Positions 49,401 to 61,740 of a stretch of DNA of 64,000 nt are shown in pieces (positions within the stretch are counted from its first letter, which is position 1; each line of letters opens with the position of its first letter). The notes below the pieces were generated by a model, which searched no databases, was not told where the DNA came from, and was given only the letters and a program-made list of their open reading frames with translations. The position numbers and the translations under genes were made by a program. Source of the stretch: Tubulanus polymorphus (Eukaryota; Nemertea; Palaeonemertea; Tubulaniformes; Tubulanidae); the NCBI RefSeq assembly GCF_964204645.1, contig NC_134032.1:3064916-3128915 (forward strand), written 5' to 3'.

Positions 49401-52400
49401 GAGTTATGAGCAACTTAACGCCTCAAGCGGGCAAGGTGTAAAGTCTACTAAGGCTCCACGCTGAAAACTGATGATAATGATGATTATCCGGTTCAATCCG
49501 TGTTATAATTATCCTCAAATGTCGTAAAAGGGTCCCTCCTCACAGATTGCGGTCAAGTGTGAAAAGTCATATTTTTTCCTGTTATTTCTAGTTAAATGGC
49601 AGATCGCTGTTTTTAGTGGAATCAAGCGGAGTAGTTCCAGGTTATACTATACCAGTGGAAGAGTTGATATTCAGATTATCGGTGACCGAAATGAATCACA
49701 GTTTACATATCTAGGTTCACTATTCGGGAAGATAAGAGAACGAAAAGATGTGATCATTTTTACGAAAAATATTGGAAAACCTAAAACTGTAAAAATAAAA
49801 GGCGAACCAGGATATGGAGAAAAATGGTGGTTCCTAAAACGAGTAAGTTGTCAGTAAGTCCTAAACTGTAGTCCGGACTGGTAAAATGAATTCACAGTCG
49901 TTTATACACTTGTTTATGCGCATAATTTCAGGTTGAACTCAAATCTGATGACGTCACTGAAACGGATTTCGGTTTTGATGTTCTCTTGGATAGAAAGGAT
50001 TACGACGAAGTTTCTCTGGTCCCGAATACAACCAGAGAAGGTGCAAAATTAGATCTGATTTTAATGAATTTGTCGACACAAATATTGACTATTTCTATCA
50101 GTTATAAACACATTGATTGTTCATGACAGTTTTAACTGTTTCAGTTGAATGGAAAATCAAGATTGAAACTAATGGAGAAACTGACGAGCTTTATATGAAT
50201 CTGTTTGGATCAAATGGAGTTCAATCTGGTTACAGTCGACTCGGTCGTATCACTACAGGTTACCAGATACAGACACTAACCACCAAAACTCGTGATCTAG
50301 GTCAACCTACCCGTAATGTAGGTCAACCTGCTCATAAAGTAGGTCATCCTACTCGCGTCGCTATCTGGAATCGAGGATCATCAACAATTTACATTTTACA
50401 GGTGAATTGATTGAAATAATCAATACAAATCTCACCCCTCTTTCCTCCTCACTCCCTCACCTCTCTCAAATTTTACAACTTGTTTCTGATGATTTTCTTG
50501 TTGTAGTTCTCGATGAACAATAAGTAATACAGGTTCCCAGTTGCCCTCTTCCCCTCACTCCCTCTCACTGCCCTCCTCACCCCTCACAATCTCCCCTCCT
50601 ACTCTACCCTCCTCACACCCTCTCACTCCTCACTCTCTCACTTCCTCACCTCCTCACACCCTCTCACTCCCTCACCTCCTCACTAACTCTCTCACCTCCT
50701 CACCCCTCACAATCTCCCCTCCTACTCTACCCTCCTCACACCCTCTCACTCCTCACTCTCTCACTTCCTCACCTCCTCACACCCTCTCACTCCCTCACCT
50801 CCTCACTAACTCTCTCACCTCCTCACCCCTCACAATCTCCCCTGCTACTCTACCCTCCTCACACCCTCTCACTCCTCACTCTCTCACCTCCTCACACCCT
50901 CTCACTCCCTCACCTCCTCACTAACTCTCTCACCTCCTTACCCCTCACAATCTCCCCTGCTACTCTACCCTCCTCACACCCTCTCACTCCTCACTCTCTC
51001 ACTTCCTCACCTCCTCACACCCTCTCACTCCCTCACCTCCTCACTAACTCTCTCACCTCCTCACCCCTCACAATCTCCCCTCCTACTCTACCCTCCTCAC
51101 ACCCTCTCACTCCTCACTCTCTCACTTCCTCACCTCCTCACACCCTCTCACTCCCTCACCTCCTCACTAACTCTCTCACCTCCTTACCCCTCACAATCTC
51201 CCCTGCTACTCTACCCTCCTCACACCCTCTCACTTCTCACTCCCTCACCTCCTCACTAACTCTCTCACTTCTCCTCACTCCCTCACCTCACACCTCACTC
51301 AGGTTTTTAAATCTATCTCTGATGATTTTCTCGTTGTAGTTCTCAATGAACTCCAGTAAGATTTTCCTGAATCAACAATTTGTCGCTGACACACCCAAAA
51401 CGATGTCAGGCTCATCCGCCATCACATACATTGTATCGAATCAAGTGGCTGTTATTGAGTTAAACACTGTACAGTTTGGTGAGTACCACAATGAGTACAT
51501 CGAGTTAAACACTGTACAGTTTGGTGAGTACCACGATGAGTACATCGAGTTAAACACTGTACAGTTTGGTGAGTACCACAATGAGTACATCGAGTTAAAC
51601 ACTGTACAGTTTGGTGAGTACCACAATGAGTACATCGAGTTAAAAAACACTGTGCAGTTTGGTGAGTACCACAATGAGTACATCGAGTGAAACACTGTAG
51701 AATTCGGTGAGTAGCACCTGTAAACCTGCACAGTTGTGACTTCTTAAGCCCGAAAATGGTTGCGTAAGTTGTTAGTTTGTTTGATGGTGTTGAGTTGAAT
51801 CCAAGTCCTGTAGGTTGAACTTCAGTTAAAACACGGCGGCACCACGAGTCGAACCATATTCAAAATTGATAATATATATTTGTAGGACCATCAACAGCTA
51901 CACAAGTCACAGAAACCACCTCAACATCAAGTGAGTTATTTTTATAGAAAGTGTTCATTCTATTTTGCAAAATGATTACTTTATCGCAGAACATTTTTTG
52001 AGACATATATTGCCACGAAAATGAATTTGAAACTGTATAGGTAAATTTCATTTAGAAACATAACGGGTACATATGAAAAAATTGGTTTTGCAGATACTGC
52101 GGCTGGTATTAACGGACTCAGTTTCTGGTTAGCAGTCGGTGGTGGAATCGGTTTGGTAACTCTGATAACAATCGTTGCCACAGTTACCGTCATGTTGCTC
52201 AGACGCCGCAGAAATACTGGTTTGTTATCTATCATCTTACTCCGAAGGGGGGAGGTGTTGAGAGGGGGATAGGGTGTTTTAAGTAGAGGGGGATTTTAAG
52301 CGGGAGAGGTGTAAATTTGATAACAGTGTTACTGAGTCTATGAGAATATAATCAGAAACTCTTTGAATTCATGTAGTATTTTCTATTGTTGTATATACAG

Positions 52401-52715
52401 GTAACAACACGACTGATCCCGATCCCGGGGATATTTACCTTCAGGTTTGTTCATATCAATACATTTCCGTTATTTTTAATCATGTCCCTTTATTTATACC
52501 ACGTGTGGAATATTTGTGTTTCTCTGAATTATTTTCAGCCTACAACTGCCGGTCGTGGTGACCCTATCTATCAAACTCAGGACGACGTGTATGAAGACAT
52601 CGAAAATGATGATGATGATGTCTATGATGATGTAGATATCATCAGGTACCCTACAGAGGTTGTTGCAGGTGTCATGAAGATACCTACATTTTCGCAGGTG
52701 TCACATAGGAAATAA
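43446..52715 (+). CDS. CUB-CUB-PLAT-type transmembrane receptor with ITAM-like tail (17 exons, 752 aa)
   Basis: Exons: 43446-43506, 46749-46900, 47550-47613, 47839-47970, 48047-48180, 48452-48542, 48621-48749, 48864-49099, 49186-49297, 49592-49842, 49932-50040, 50145-50401, 51340-51478, 51886-51930, 52094-52219, 52401-52444, 52539-52715. All have GT/AG sites and phases agree (2,259 bases). Exon 1 is a signal peptide. Exons 2-4 and 5-7 each encode a CUB domain (GYITSPGYPYNY; GHITSPKYPDKY). Exons 8-9, 10-11 and 12-13 encode three PLAT/LH2-like modules (WQVIVFTGRTG; WQIAVFSG; WKIKIETNG) with the same 1-0-1 phase pattern. Exon 14 is a Thr/Ser stalk, exon 15 a transmembrane helix (about 648-673) then RRRR. 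The acidic tail holds VYEDI and VYDDV. CUB domains bind extracellular ligands; the receptor role is inferred. PLAT identity is moderately sure. Confidence 0.85.
44191..44562 (+). pseudogene. LINE reverse-transcriptase fragment
   Basis: A 123-codon open frame has the post-catalytic RT region of CR1/L2-type LINEs: NLGDYFDINMTMDHHVK, a GKIRHFL-type helix and FITSRLDYCNSLLLG. The frame is lost just where the AAR motif would be expected. A truncated insertion in receptor intron 1; no function expected. Confidence 0.75.
44586..44735 (+). repeat. Orphan copy of the large repeat's terminal 150 bp
   Basis: Starts GGGCTTTAGGTTATTTCG and runs to TTTATACACTTAATG, matching the end of copy B at 63,655-63,803 almost exactly. 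Flanks differ beyond this point, which marks a probable element terminus. Confidence 0.8.
45098..45596. repeat. 56-bp minisatellite in receptor intron 1
   Basis: About nine copies of a 56-bp unit containing GAAATATGAAAGATGTTACT. Confidence 0.95.
45893..46622. repeat. 24-bp minisatellite with a palindromic unit, receptor intron 1
   Basis: About 30 copies of a 24-bp unit. Most contain GACTGGTGATCAGTC, in which GACTG and CAGTC are reverse complements, so the array is a chain of small hairpins. It ends 125 bp before exon 2. Confidence 0.93.
46955..47348. mobile_element. MITE in receptor intron 2
   Basis: Imperfect terminal inverted repeats of about 24 bp: CCGGGTGCGCACACCTTTAC at the left and GGTTTGCGCCGGGCTTTAGG at the right. 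The inside is rich in GCGATG/CATCGC palindromes and includes CGAACATGTTTGAT, similar to 39,548 and 63,570. No coding capacity. Confidence 0.6.
50540..51290. repeat. 123-bp higher-order CT-rich repeat, receptor intron 12
   Basis: Six anchors of CCCTCACAATCTCCCCT are spaced at 123, 123, 115, 123 and 123 bp. Within each unit, CCTCACACCCTCTCACTCC-like words repeat. The strand is almost pure pyrimidine. Confidence 0.93.
51457..51712 (+). repeat. 45-bp tandem repeat duplicating the exon 13 splice donor
   Basis: Four exact-length 45-bp steps and one 48-bp unit repeat the end of exon 13 together with its donor CAGTTTG/GTGAGTA. Donors follow positions 51,478, 51,523, 51,568, 51,613 and 51,661; all are in the same phase. 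A final partial unit carries an in-frame TGA. Using later donors would add 15 or 16 residues per unit (IELNTVQFGEYHNEY). Confidence 0.88.
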
Positions 52716-52720
52716 CATGC

Positions 52721-52726
52721 AATAAA
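52721..52726 (+). terminator. Polyadenylation signal of the receptor gene
   Basis: AATAAA lies 5 bp after the stop codon, giving a very short 3' UTR. Confidence 0.55.
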
Positions 52727-52794
52727 ATATTAACATCAAATCACAGGAAAAACAGTACGAGAGTGGACATACATTTATAATCGCTTTTATAATG

Positions 52795-52925
52795 GATAAC
52801 ATAGGAATAGAGAATATTTGCAAATAAAATATGTAAAATGTAAAACAAAATATAATACTACAGCAAGGAAACTAGGTGGCGATACAATCAAGTGAATATA
52901 ATATAAAAAGAATTAAAGTGTTGAA
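52795..52925 (-). repeat. LINE 3'-end fragment
   Basis: About 120 bp nearly identical to 54,145-54,265, which lies downstream of the minus-strand LINE coding remnant. Interpreted as an isolated 3' UTR from a truncated insertion. Confidence 0.65.
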
Positions 52926-52929
52926 CGGA

Positions 52930-54140
52930 GGTCAAATAAAGAGAGGGCAAATGGATAACATAGTGTAGCCGGTACGCGTCCGCGATTTAGTGTCATCCTC
53001 TGGTAGCGACCGATAGGTGTCGTGATCATCAGATCTCCTCAATATTGTAAATACTCTTGTTATGTTTTTAAAATATTTTTTATTATTCTCTCGATATGTA
53101 AATATTTGTAAACGAAATCTTTTTTTTCCTCCACGTTCCATGGAAATGGTTGGAGAGTAATAAATTATCTTATCTATCTTATCAATAAGCGTGGCTACAG
53201 GGGGTCCGTCTTGGTCCTGTAGTCGCGGGGAGTGGAACTACAAAGGGGAAATCCTCAGAAAGTTTCCGCCGAAGGGATGGACAGCTTCAGAGACAAAAAG
53301 TTTATAGTTCGTAAAAAAGGAATAACTACTGTATAATTTGTATACATATTTAATGTATATATAAAAAGGTTAAATAAATGGTCTAAAAAAAATCTTAATC
53401 TATCTTAGTTATGAATTATTTATTATTTATAATCTATTATCTATAAAAGAGGCTAGTGCAAGGATCTGTCCTTGCAAAAATCCACGATTAATGACTCAAT
53501 GGTCGCTGAATTTAGGCCCACGAAGACCCAAAATAATGCCCATGGCATAAAATTAAAAAGGTATCAGAGACAGATCTCACGACACATCTCATCCGAGAGG
53601 AAAAAGCCGCCAGGTTGACTATTCCCGATGGATTAAAAATAGATACATATCGTCGAGTTGACTGACGTCAGAGCCCGGCCTGACCTGGGTCGCCCCAGGA
53701 CAGGAGAGCGGGCGTTATTGTTTACCTCTAATCAATGTAGGTCGAGACGAGAGTGACGTTTGCGCGCGCTGACCCATTTTTATAGATCCGCACAGTGTGA
53801 CGTCACCGTGCATGGAGGATGACGTCACACAGCACAAAAAATGGCCGCCGCGCAAAAGCTCCGAGTTTAAAAGTTTAGACGACTATACAAATAGTAAATC
53901 GGGATCTTACGTAGTAAAATAAGGTGAGAGCGAAAAGTGATCAACCTACAGTTTTGATTGTTAAAAGCTGAAATTAATTATATTACTATATGCAGAGAAA
54001 ATGAGGTGCACAGAACGTGAAATGAAAGGCGCGAGCTAATTATCGCCCAAAAACATTACAATTAAAAAAAATGAGGAGGAAAAACAGAAACTATACATTA
54101 TAACGACAACATTTTAAACTATTTAACAGGAATTTCCGCT
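52930..54140. other. Intergenic, no gene recognised
   Basis: The tract at 53,040-53,120 resembles the AATACTCTTGTTATGTTTTT tail that also occurs inside the 2.2-kb subunits. A GC-richer patch at 53,680-53,880 has two TGACGTCA (CRE-like) sites, but no start or exon follows. Confidence 0.45.
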
Positions 54141-54144
54141 ACAA

Positions 54145-54721
54145 TAGGAATAGAGAATATTTGCAAATAAAATATGTAAAATGTAAAACAAAATATGATA
54201 CTACAGCAAAAGGAAACTAGGTGGAGATACAATCAAGTGAATATAATATAAAAAGAATCAAAGTGTTAAAGTAAAGAGTTAACTAGGTTACACATAAGGC
54301 TGGCAATTTCATAGTCTCTGTTGTTATAAGACATCAAAAATAAGAATTTATCGAAAACACAAAAAGACTCAAACTCAGTGAAACATACAAGTGAGGATAA
54401 AATGGAAACTCTGGCAGGATGAAGCGAGGGACACTCGAGTAAAAAGTGGGATTCGTCCTCAACGACTTTATCTACAGTACAGTAGAGGCAAAATCTCTCA
54501 TTGGCTGGTAAAAATGGACGACAGTGACGCGCCGTCTCGATTCTAAGCCGATGGGAACCGAGACGCAGTTTGGAAAATTCGCGTCTTTTAAGGAAAGAGT
54601 TCGAAATTATATATTTTTCTAGTTCAAAGCGTTTTTTAAAAAGTTTGTAAGTTCTTAATTTGGGGTTGGAATTACTGTCGTTGATTTGAAATAGCCACGA
54701 AGAAGAATATAAAAGATACAT
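54145..54721 (-). pseudogene. LINE ORF2 C-terminal remnant with zinc-knuckle region and 3' UTR
   Basis: A 151-codon minus-strand frame (54,266-54,721) carries the C-terminal signature of LINE ORF2 proteins: KLRLGSHRLRIETARHC, then ERFCLYC and EDESHFLLECP followed by R. This Cys/His arrangement is the RT-associated zinc-binding region. The 120 bp after the stop is the 3' UTR also seen at 52,795. The frame is open but 5'-truncated. Confidence 0.75.
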
Positions 54722-55921
54722 TTTAGACTGGAGCAGTTTGATAATTTTATTGGGGTGGTTGGAGCCATGATTAGATCAAACACCATGAAGATCAAATGAT
54801 TTTAGTATTGAGAAAATTCCAGAACAGGCAACCAGTCTTTGAAATGGATGGCGCGGATTTGTTTTGATTTCTGTTTCGCTGCGCATAAAATAATGATTTT
54901 CAGATAAAAACTGCTGACTAAAGACCGCTCGATTCGGCGTAAGACAAGGAACAAGTCGAAGCAACAGCGAAATGTAAAAACATCAGCATTTTCCCCGTCA
55001 ATTTTGCAAAAAGACGCTTTTTATCCACTATTTTAATGTCAAGTGTAGTCTGTGTTCAAATCGCCACGTGTACATATAGACTATTCATAGAACTGTCAGA
55101 GCCACTGACTCCTGTTGAATCCGCTAGGTGTCGCTAGTAATCTTGTCATTGGTTAGTGATGATAAATTAAACGATAGATTTTGATTTTCTAGACTAATTG
55201 CTGTTTGAAAATTTCGGCGAAAAAAAGTGTCGACTTCACGTTTCAATACAATGATCTTAAGAAGGCAATATTTCATAGAAACAAACTTCAATATCTCCTG
55301 AACTCGTGGACTAAAAATGTAAAGATCATTACACTCGTAGCACTCGCGGGCTAAGTTGAGGCTAGATCGCAAATTGATTTAAATTCCGATGATAAATACC
55401 ATTTATCTGTTATCAATTTCATAAAGAGAATAGCTGAAAATCAAACTTGGCCTCTTAAATTCAAAATAGCATCTTCATGACATTAATCAGTTTAGAAACA
55501 TAAACCTGGCAATAATAATAATACTAATAATAATAACTAAATGATAATGCAATTTTTTTGTTTTAAGCTTAATTTCATCAATAATTTATATTCACTTCAA
55601 ATTTGCTGCTTTTGGAAAATTCCCCTCGTGAGGCTCACTGTCCCATCACGCGCCTCTAGTTTAGCCTTAATTCATCCCATTAGACGCCTCTTTCTGCAGC
55701 AGCCGTTTTACTGACCTTCACATTGCCTAAAATAACAAAATAAAATCATGCTGTCTTCAGTATTTAGATTTTAAGATCCTAAACCTTCTGATTGCCGACA
55801 TGTGATCGTCCATTAATACAGGGTCTTTAGGTAGTAATTCATCCCGGTCAATTGCCTTTCTTATTAAAACAAGATTCCCCTTAATGTCGAATAAAATTAC
55901 ATGAATCGGTTTTTTTAGATA

Positions 55922-56144
55922 AGGCTAAACAAAAATGATAGCACCTTAATATTTCTCCGCAGCGGCCGGGTCATTTTTGTAAAATTTGTAAACAGTTCAT
56001 TTCTATAGCGGCCGGGTCTGTTATGGTAAAATTGATCACGATTTTAAAAAAAAAGTAATGTATAGGGTAGATAGGCGGCCGGCCGGGTCAAGTTTTAAGC
56101 TCAGCAGAGCGGAGAAACAATGTATCAATTTTCTTTTCAGCCTA
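55922..56144. mobile_element. GC-centred MITE, copy 4
   Basis: Counterpart of the copy at 31,025 within the duplicated block, with a slightly better preserved GCGGCCGGGTCTGTTATGG core. Confidence 0.75.
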
Positions 56145-57044
56145 ACTTCAAAGATTTTTTACAATTCTAGTTTATTTATAATTTCAGTTAAGAATCATCT
56201 GACAACCGACCACAGCCAAATCATGTTAATGAACCAATTCCACAATCGTCTGATGTTTCGATAATCCAATTCCACAATCATCTGACAATCGACCACAGCA
56301 AAAGGATGTCGCTGCTGATCCTATTACACTTCTGATACAACAGACAAATGATCTCAATACTGTTCACAATCGGCAAGCAATACAGAATGATCATCCTCCT
56401 CGGGGTGCTTCAGTTTAAAAGTTTTCTGACGGAGACACAGACAATAGCGGTGTAAGTGGTGAGTAACTTGTTCATATTCCAAGGTTCAGAATGCAGGAAA
56501 CGGCTTCTAGCGACTGAGGCTTTTAAAATTCGAAAAATTCCCCGACCCTCTTTGGGGCTTCGAGGTTCCTGTGTGCCCCTGAAAAATGGCCTTTTTTCTG
56601 GGATTTGAACCTGCCCTGGTTCCAGGAAAGCCGGAGCCATTGGTTCGAAACGATCTATTCGAATGTTATTCTTTTCACTGGCTTCGATAAAATATAATTT
56701 GTTCACAAATCAGACTAAGGTTAACTACAGTAGCTCTCTAACTCAGCTCCTAACAGAGCGTATTGATTGATTGATAGTAAAATAAATCTAAACAGTTGAA
56801 CTAAACTGATTCATTAAACACGGATTTGTTTCAAGGAACCGGGAAAGTAGGGCGTTCTTCTCGAGTTGTCTAATATATACTACTCAGGTCTGGTATCGCG
56901 AGTTGATGAGAATGTGTAATAATCGAGTTCACGTTTAACCTTGCAGGAAGAAATTGATCTCGAGATGCGGAGCCTGCTGACGTGTGGCGTGTGAGAGGTA
57001 ACTTACAGGATCTGTGACTCTAGGACAATTTGAATCAGTTGATT

Positions 57045-57200
57045 TTGATTTCTATTCGACTGTCGTCTGCTAATTTTGAGTTCTATTAGACTATCGTCTG
57101 CTAATTTTGATTTCTATTCGACTGTCGTCTGCTAATTTTGAGTTCTATTTGACTTCTGTCTGCTAATTTTGAGTTCTATTTGACTGTCGTCTGCTAATAA
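57045..57200. repeat. 31-bp minisatellite (copy B, first subunit)
   Basis: About five copies of the same 31-bp unit as at 32,140, where there are nine. Confidence 0.88.
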
Positions 57201-57209
57201 TCGAGCTGG

Positions 57210-59480
57210 TTTTTGCTTTTTATTTATAGGTCGTATCGAGCCTGATGCTGGGGTATCGGGAGACACAATATATAAGTCATGAATGAAAGATGTTATGTCG
57301 GATACAGGAACTGATACTTCTAGATGTGGGAGTCATTCAACTCGGGCAGCGGTTGCTTCAGCTGTTGAAGCAGCTCGACGCGAACACTTTCAGATGGTCG
57401 TACTGCGAAGACACGTTTGCACAGTTTTATAATAAGCCGATGATCGGAACTTCTGAGAATACTCTGGCGAGGATCTGCACAACTGTAGTCGGTACGGGCT
57501 TTTTATTCATCGACGAAATGAATTTTTCATTTGAAATCTCGTAGAATTACGTGTGAATTGTGGAAATGAGTAGAATTATACACTTGAACAAGACTTACCT
57601 GTAAAATTACACAATAAATGAATTGATACCTAAAGAGTTTATTCAGAATATAGAAATGTTGCAGGTGTTTGCTAAGATCCTTCTTCGATCTAAAAATATG
57701 CAATTTCAAGCCGAAGAAACCCGAAATATTTCTGATATTTTGAATAAACTATTTAGCTATCAATTCATTTGTCATTGGATTCTACTCTTATTGATTAACC
57801 ACAGGTATTGCCTGATCTACAACTGAGACTTACCCGTATAAGGAGAAGTTTGATGGTAATTCTACGAATGACCACAAACACGAGGAATGATACAAGCGAC
57901 GCAGTGGCCGAGTTGGTTTAAGCCGCCGGTCACTGGTCTCGTCAATCCAGGGTTTATGGGTTCAAACCCCGGTGGCGACAGAGTTTATCCGTCGAAGGTT
58001 CTTCTCCGGTCTCTACCCCATCGGGAGAAAGAAACGTCGAACCCGCTTTTAATGCCCTGCGTGGCGCTTAGCGGGTTGAAAAAAAGATTTTAAAAATTAT
58101 ACGTCCACGCCAGATTACGGCCCTCTCTCGTGTGTTAGCATTTCTCATTGTGTTATGTATGATTTTCTATTTTAGGCGGAGTTTGATTTATGATTGACAA
58201 CTCATTCAGACGTTTAATCTGTCAATTGATTTCGCCTTCTGTGAATAGTGCTGGACGTAAGTGGATCTCAATCTCCTCAAACACAGGCAAGACTGGTTTA
58301 ATTGTATAAATCTAATCGGTAATAAGAGACCGGCAACCAGTCTAATCTCTATCCTCCTGTCAGTCGTGTGTTTTAGTAAATAGTACATGTATTTGTATAT
58401 ATTGTAAATAACCTTGTTATGTTTTTCATTGAAATGTTTTTATTTTTCTCTTAATTCGTGAAAATATTTGTAAACAAATCGCAAGAAATCCAAATTTTAT
58501 CAGTTAACGCCGATAAAATTATAATGTTATGAGTGAACGGAAAAGGTAAAATAATGTATTAGGAATTAGGAACTTTTCTCGATAAAATATAACAAAGTTG
58601 TTAATGATACAAACATCCACTATTTACAATATATCAACTATTAGAGGGATCTATAAACATCTAATCCTATTTTGATGGAATTTATTAAACTGGTTTGTAG
58701 GATGTTTTGAGATATGTATGCGTTTACCAGCTAGTGCTGCCATCTACAGTCAATTCAACTCACTAAATGATCCACCGTTTGAGAACACTCATAAAAATAC
58801 ACTGCAAGTGACAACTTCACAGTAAGATTTACAGACACTAGAAAGAGACTAGAAACAAAGTGAGATAACTGAACTACAGAATGATATGAAATGAGCCACG
58901 TTATGACTACATGAAATTGGAACTACGGTCAATCCTGGAACAACCTCGACCAGATAATACTTAGAAACATAAACCAATCCTTATAAACGGAACACTAATA
59001 TTCGTATGCTATGTTGTTCTGAAGCTTATTTCACACAAGTTTTAGTACAAAAAAATCGGAAACAAATATCAGAAATAGCGGATATATGTAAATCCATCAA
59101 ATGTGTCATCGTAAACCCTGAAAGTGTGGTTAGGATCTGATGAAATATTGCAGATCGAAAGTTTCTACGGAATTCTAAATTTGGATTCTGGGGCTCAATA
59201 TCAAAGAATGAATCTACACCTCGGAATTCTACTCTGAAAACTGGTTATTCGTGTTTCCCGCTGATAACTGCTGTAAGACGAGTTCATCCATCCAAATGTC
59301 TCCGGTTATCCCAAACACCGGTTAATGGCCCGATCCGTTTCTGTCCAATTTACCGCGAAAACTTGCTTATTCTACCACCTGAAAACAGGAATAGTATGAG
59401 TTAGCAATATATCTAACACCGGTGTTTTTATATCATTCACTCCATTCACTATTGGACTGTCGTCTGCTAATTTTGAGTTC
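57210..59480. repeat. 2.2-kb tandem subunit B1
   Basis: Same layout as A1 and A2, with the 84-codon open frame at 57,290-57,544 and the SINE at 57,894. Confidence 0.75.
57894..58098 (+). mobile_element. tRNA-derived SINE, subunit B1
   Basis: A box TGGCCGAGTTGG and B box GGGTTCAAACC are intact; the core and GATTTTAAAAATT tail match subunit A2. Confidence 0.75.
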
Positions 59481-61740
59481 TATTTGACTGTCGTCTGCTA
59501 ATAATCGAGCTGGTTTTTGCTTTTTATTTATAGGTCGTATCGAGCCTGATGCCGAGGTATCGGGAGACACAATATATAAGTCGTGAATGAAAGATGTTAT
59601 GTCGGATACAGGAACTGATACTTCTAGATGTGGGAGTCATTCAACTCGGGCAGCGGTTGCTTCAGCTGTTGAAGCAGCTCGATGCGAACACTTTCAGATG
59701 GTCGTACTGCGAAGACACGTTTGCACAGTTTTATAATAAGCCGATGATCGGAACTTCTGAGAATACTCTGGCGAGGATCTGCACAACTGTAGTCGGTACG
59801 GGCTTTTGATTTATCGATGAAATGAATTTTTCATTTGAAATCTCGTAGAATTTCGTGTGAATTGTGGAAATGAGTAGAATTATACAATTAAACACGACTT
59901 ACCCGTAAAATTACACAATAAATGAATTGACACCTAAAGAGTTTATTTAGAATATTAGAAATATTGCAGGTGTTTGCTAAGATCCTTCTTCGGTCTAGAA
60001 ATATGCATTTTCAGACCGAAGAAACCCGAAATATTTCTAATATTTTAGATTAACTTTTAAGCTATCAATTCATTTGTCATTGGATTCTACTCTTATTGAT
60101 TAACCTCGGGTATTGCCTGATCTACAACTGAGACTTACCCGTATAAGGAGAAGTTTGATGGTAATTCTACGAATGACCACAAACACGAGGAATGATACAA
60201 GCGACGCAGTGGCCGAGTTGGTTTAAGCCGCCGGTCACTGGTCTCGTCAATCCAGGGTTTACGGGTTCAAACCCCGGTGGCGACAGAGTTTCTCGGTCGA
60301 AGGTTCTTCTTCGGTCTCTCCCCCATCGGGAGAAAGAAACGTGGAACCCGCTTTTAATGCCCTGCGTGGCGCTTAGCGGGTTGAAAAAAAGATTTTAAAA
60401 ATTATACGTCCACGCCAGATTACGGCCCTTCCTCGTGTGTTAGCATTTCTCATTGTGTTATGTATGATTTTCTATTTTAGGCGGAGTTTGATTCGTGATT
60501 GACAACTCATTCAGACGTTTAATCCGTGAATTGATTTCGCCTTCTGTGAATAGTGCTGGACGGAAGTGGATCTCAATCTCCTCAAACACAGGTAAGACCG
60601 GTTTAATTGTATAAATCTAATCGGTAATAAGAGACCAGTCTAATCTCTATCCTCCTGTCTGTCGTGTGTTTTAGTAAATAGTACATGTATTTGTATATAT
60701 TGTAAATAACCTTGTTATGTTTTTCATTGAAATGTTTTTATTTTTCTCTTAATTCGTGAAAATATTTGTAAACAAATCGCAAGAAATTCAAATTTTATCA
60801 GTAAACGCCAATAAAATTATAATGTTATGAGTGAACGGAATAGGTAAAATAATGTATTAGGAATTAGGAACTTTTCTCGATAAAATATAACAAAGTTGTT
60901 AATGATACAAACATCCACTATTTACAATATATCAACTATTAGAGGGATCTATAAACATCTAATCCTATTTTGATGAATTTATTAAACTGGTTTGTAGGAT
61001 GTTTTGAGATATGTATGCGTTATCCAGCTAGTGCTGCCGTCTACAGTCAATTCAACTCACTAAATGATCCACCGTTTGAGAACACTCATAAAAATACACT
61101 GCAAGTGACAACTTCACAGTAAGATTTACAGACACTAGAAAGAGACTAGAAACAAAGTGAGAAAACTGAACTACAGAATGATATGAAATGAGCCACGTTA
61201 TGACTACATGAAATTGGAACTACTGTCAATCCTGGAACAACCTCGACCAGATAATCCTTAGAAACATAAACCAATCCTCATAAACGGAACACTAATATTC
61301 GTATGCTATGTTATTCTGAAGCTTATTTCACACAAGTTTTAATACAAAAATATACGAAACAAATATCAGAAATAGCGGATATATGTAAATCCATCAAATG
61401 TATCATCGTTAACCCTGAAAGTGCGGTTAGGATCTGATGAAATATCGCAGATGGAAAGTTTTTCCAGAATTCTAAATTTGGATTCTGGGGCTCAATTTCA
61501 TAGAATGAATCTACACCTCGGAATTCTACTCTGAAAACTGGTTATTCGTGTTTCCCGCTGATAACTGCTGTAAGACGAGTCCATCCATCTAAATGTCTCC
61601 GGTTATCCCAAACACCGGTTAATGGCCCGATCCGTTTCTGTCCAATTTACCGCGAAAACTTGCTTATTCTACCACCTGAAAACAGGAATAGTATGAGTTA
61701 GCAATATATCTAACACCGGTGATTTTATATCATTCACTCC
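59480..61740. repeat. 2.2-kb tandem subunit B2
   Basis: Fourth subunit. Its open frame (59,594-59,809) stops at 71 codons because of a TGA after GCTTT, unlike the other three. Confidence 0.75.
60199..60403 (+). mobile_element. tRNA-derived SINE, subunit B2
   Basis: Same SINE with A and B boxes intact, differing from B1 by scattered substitutions. Confidence 0.75.

Noticed and set aside
50541-50924. Ser/Pro/His-rich protein frame
   Set aside because: Translation of a CT-rich intronic repeat.
53640-53900. CpG-rich patch with CRE-like sites as a promoter
   Set aside because: No downstream exon or start was found on either strand; left as unannotated.
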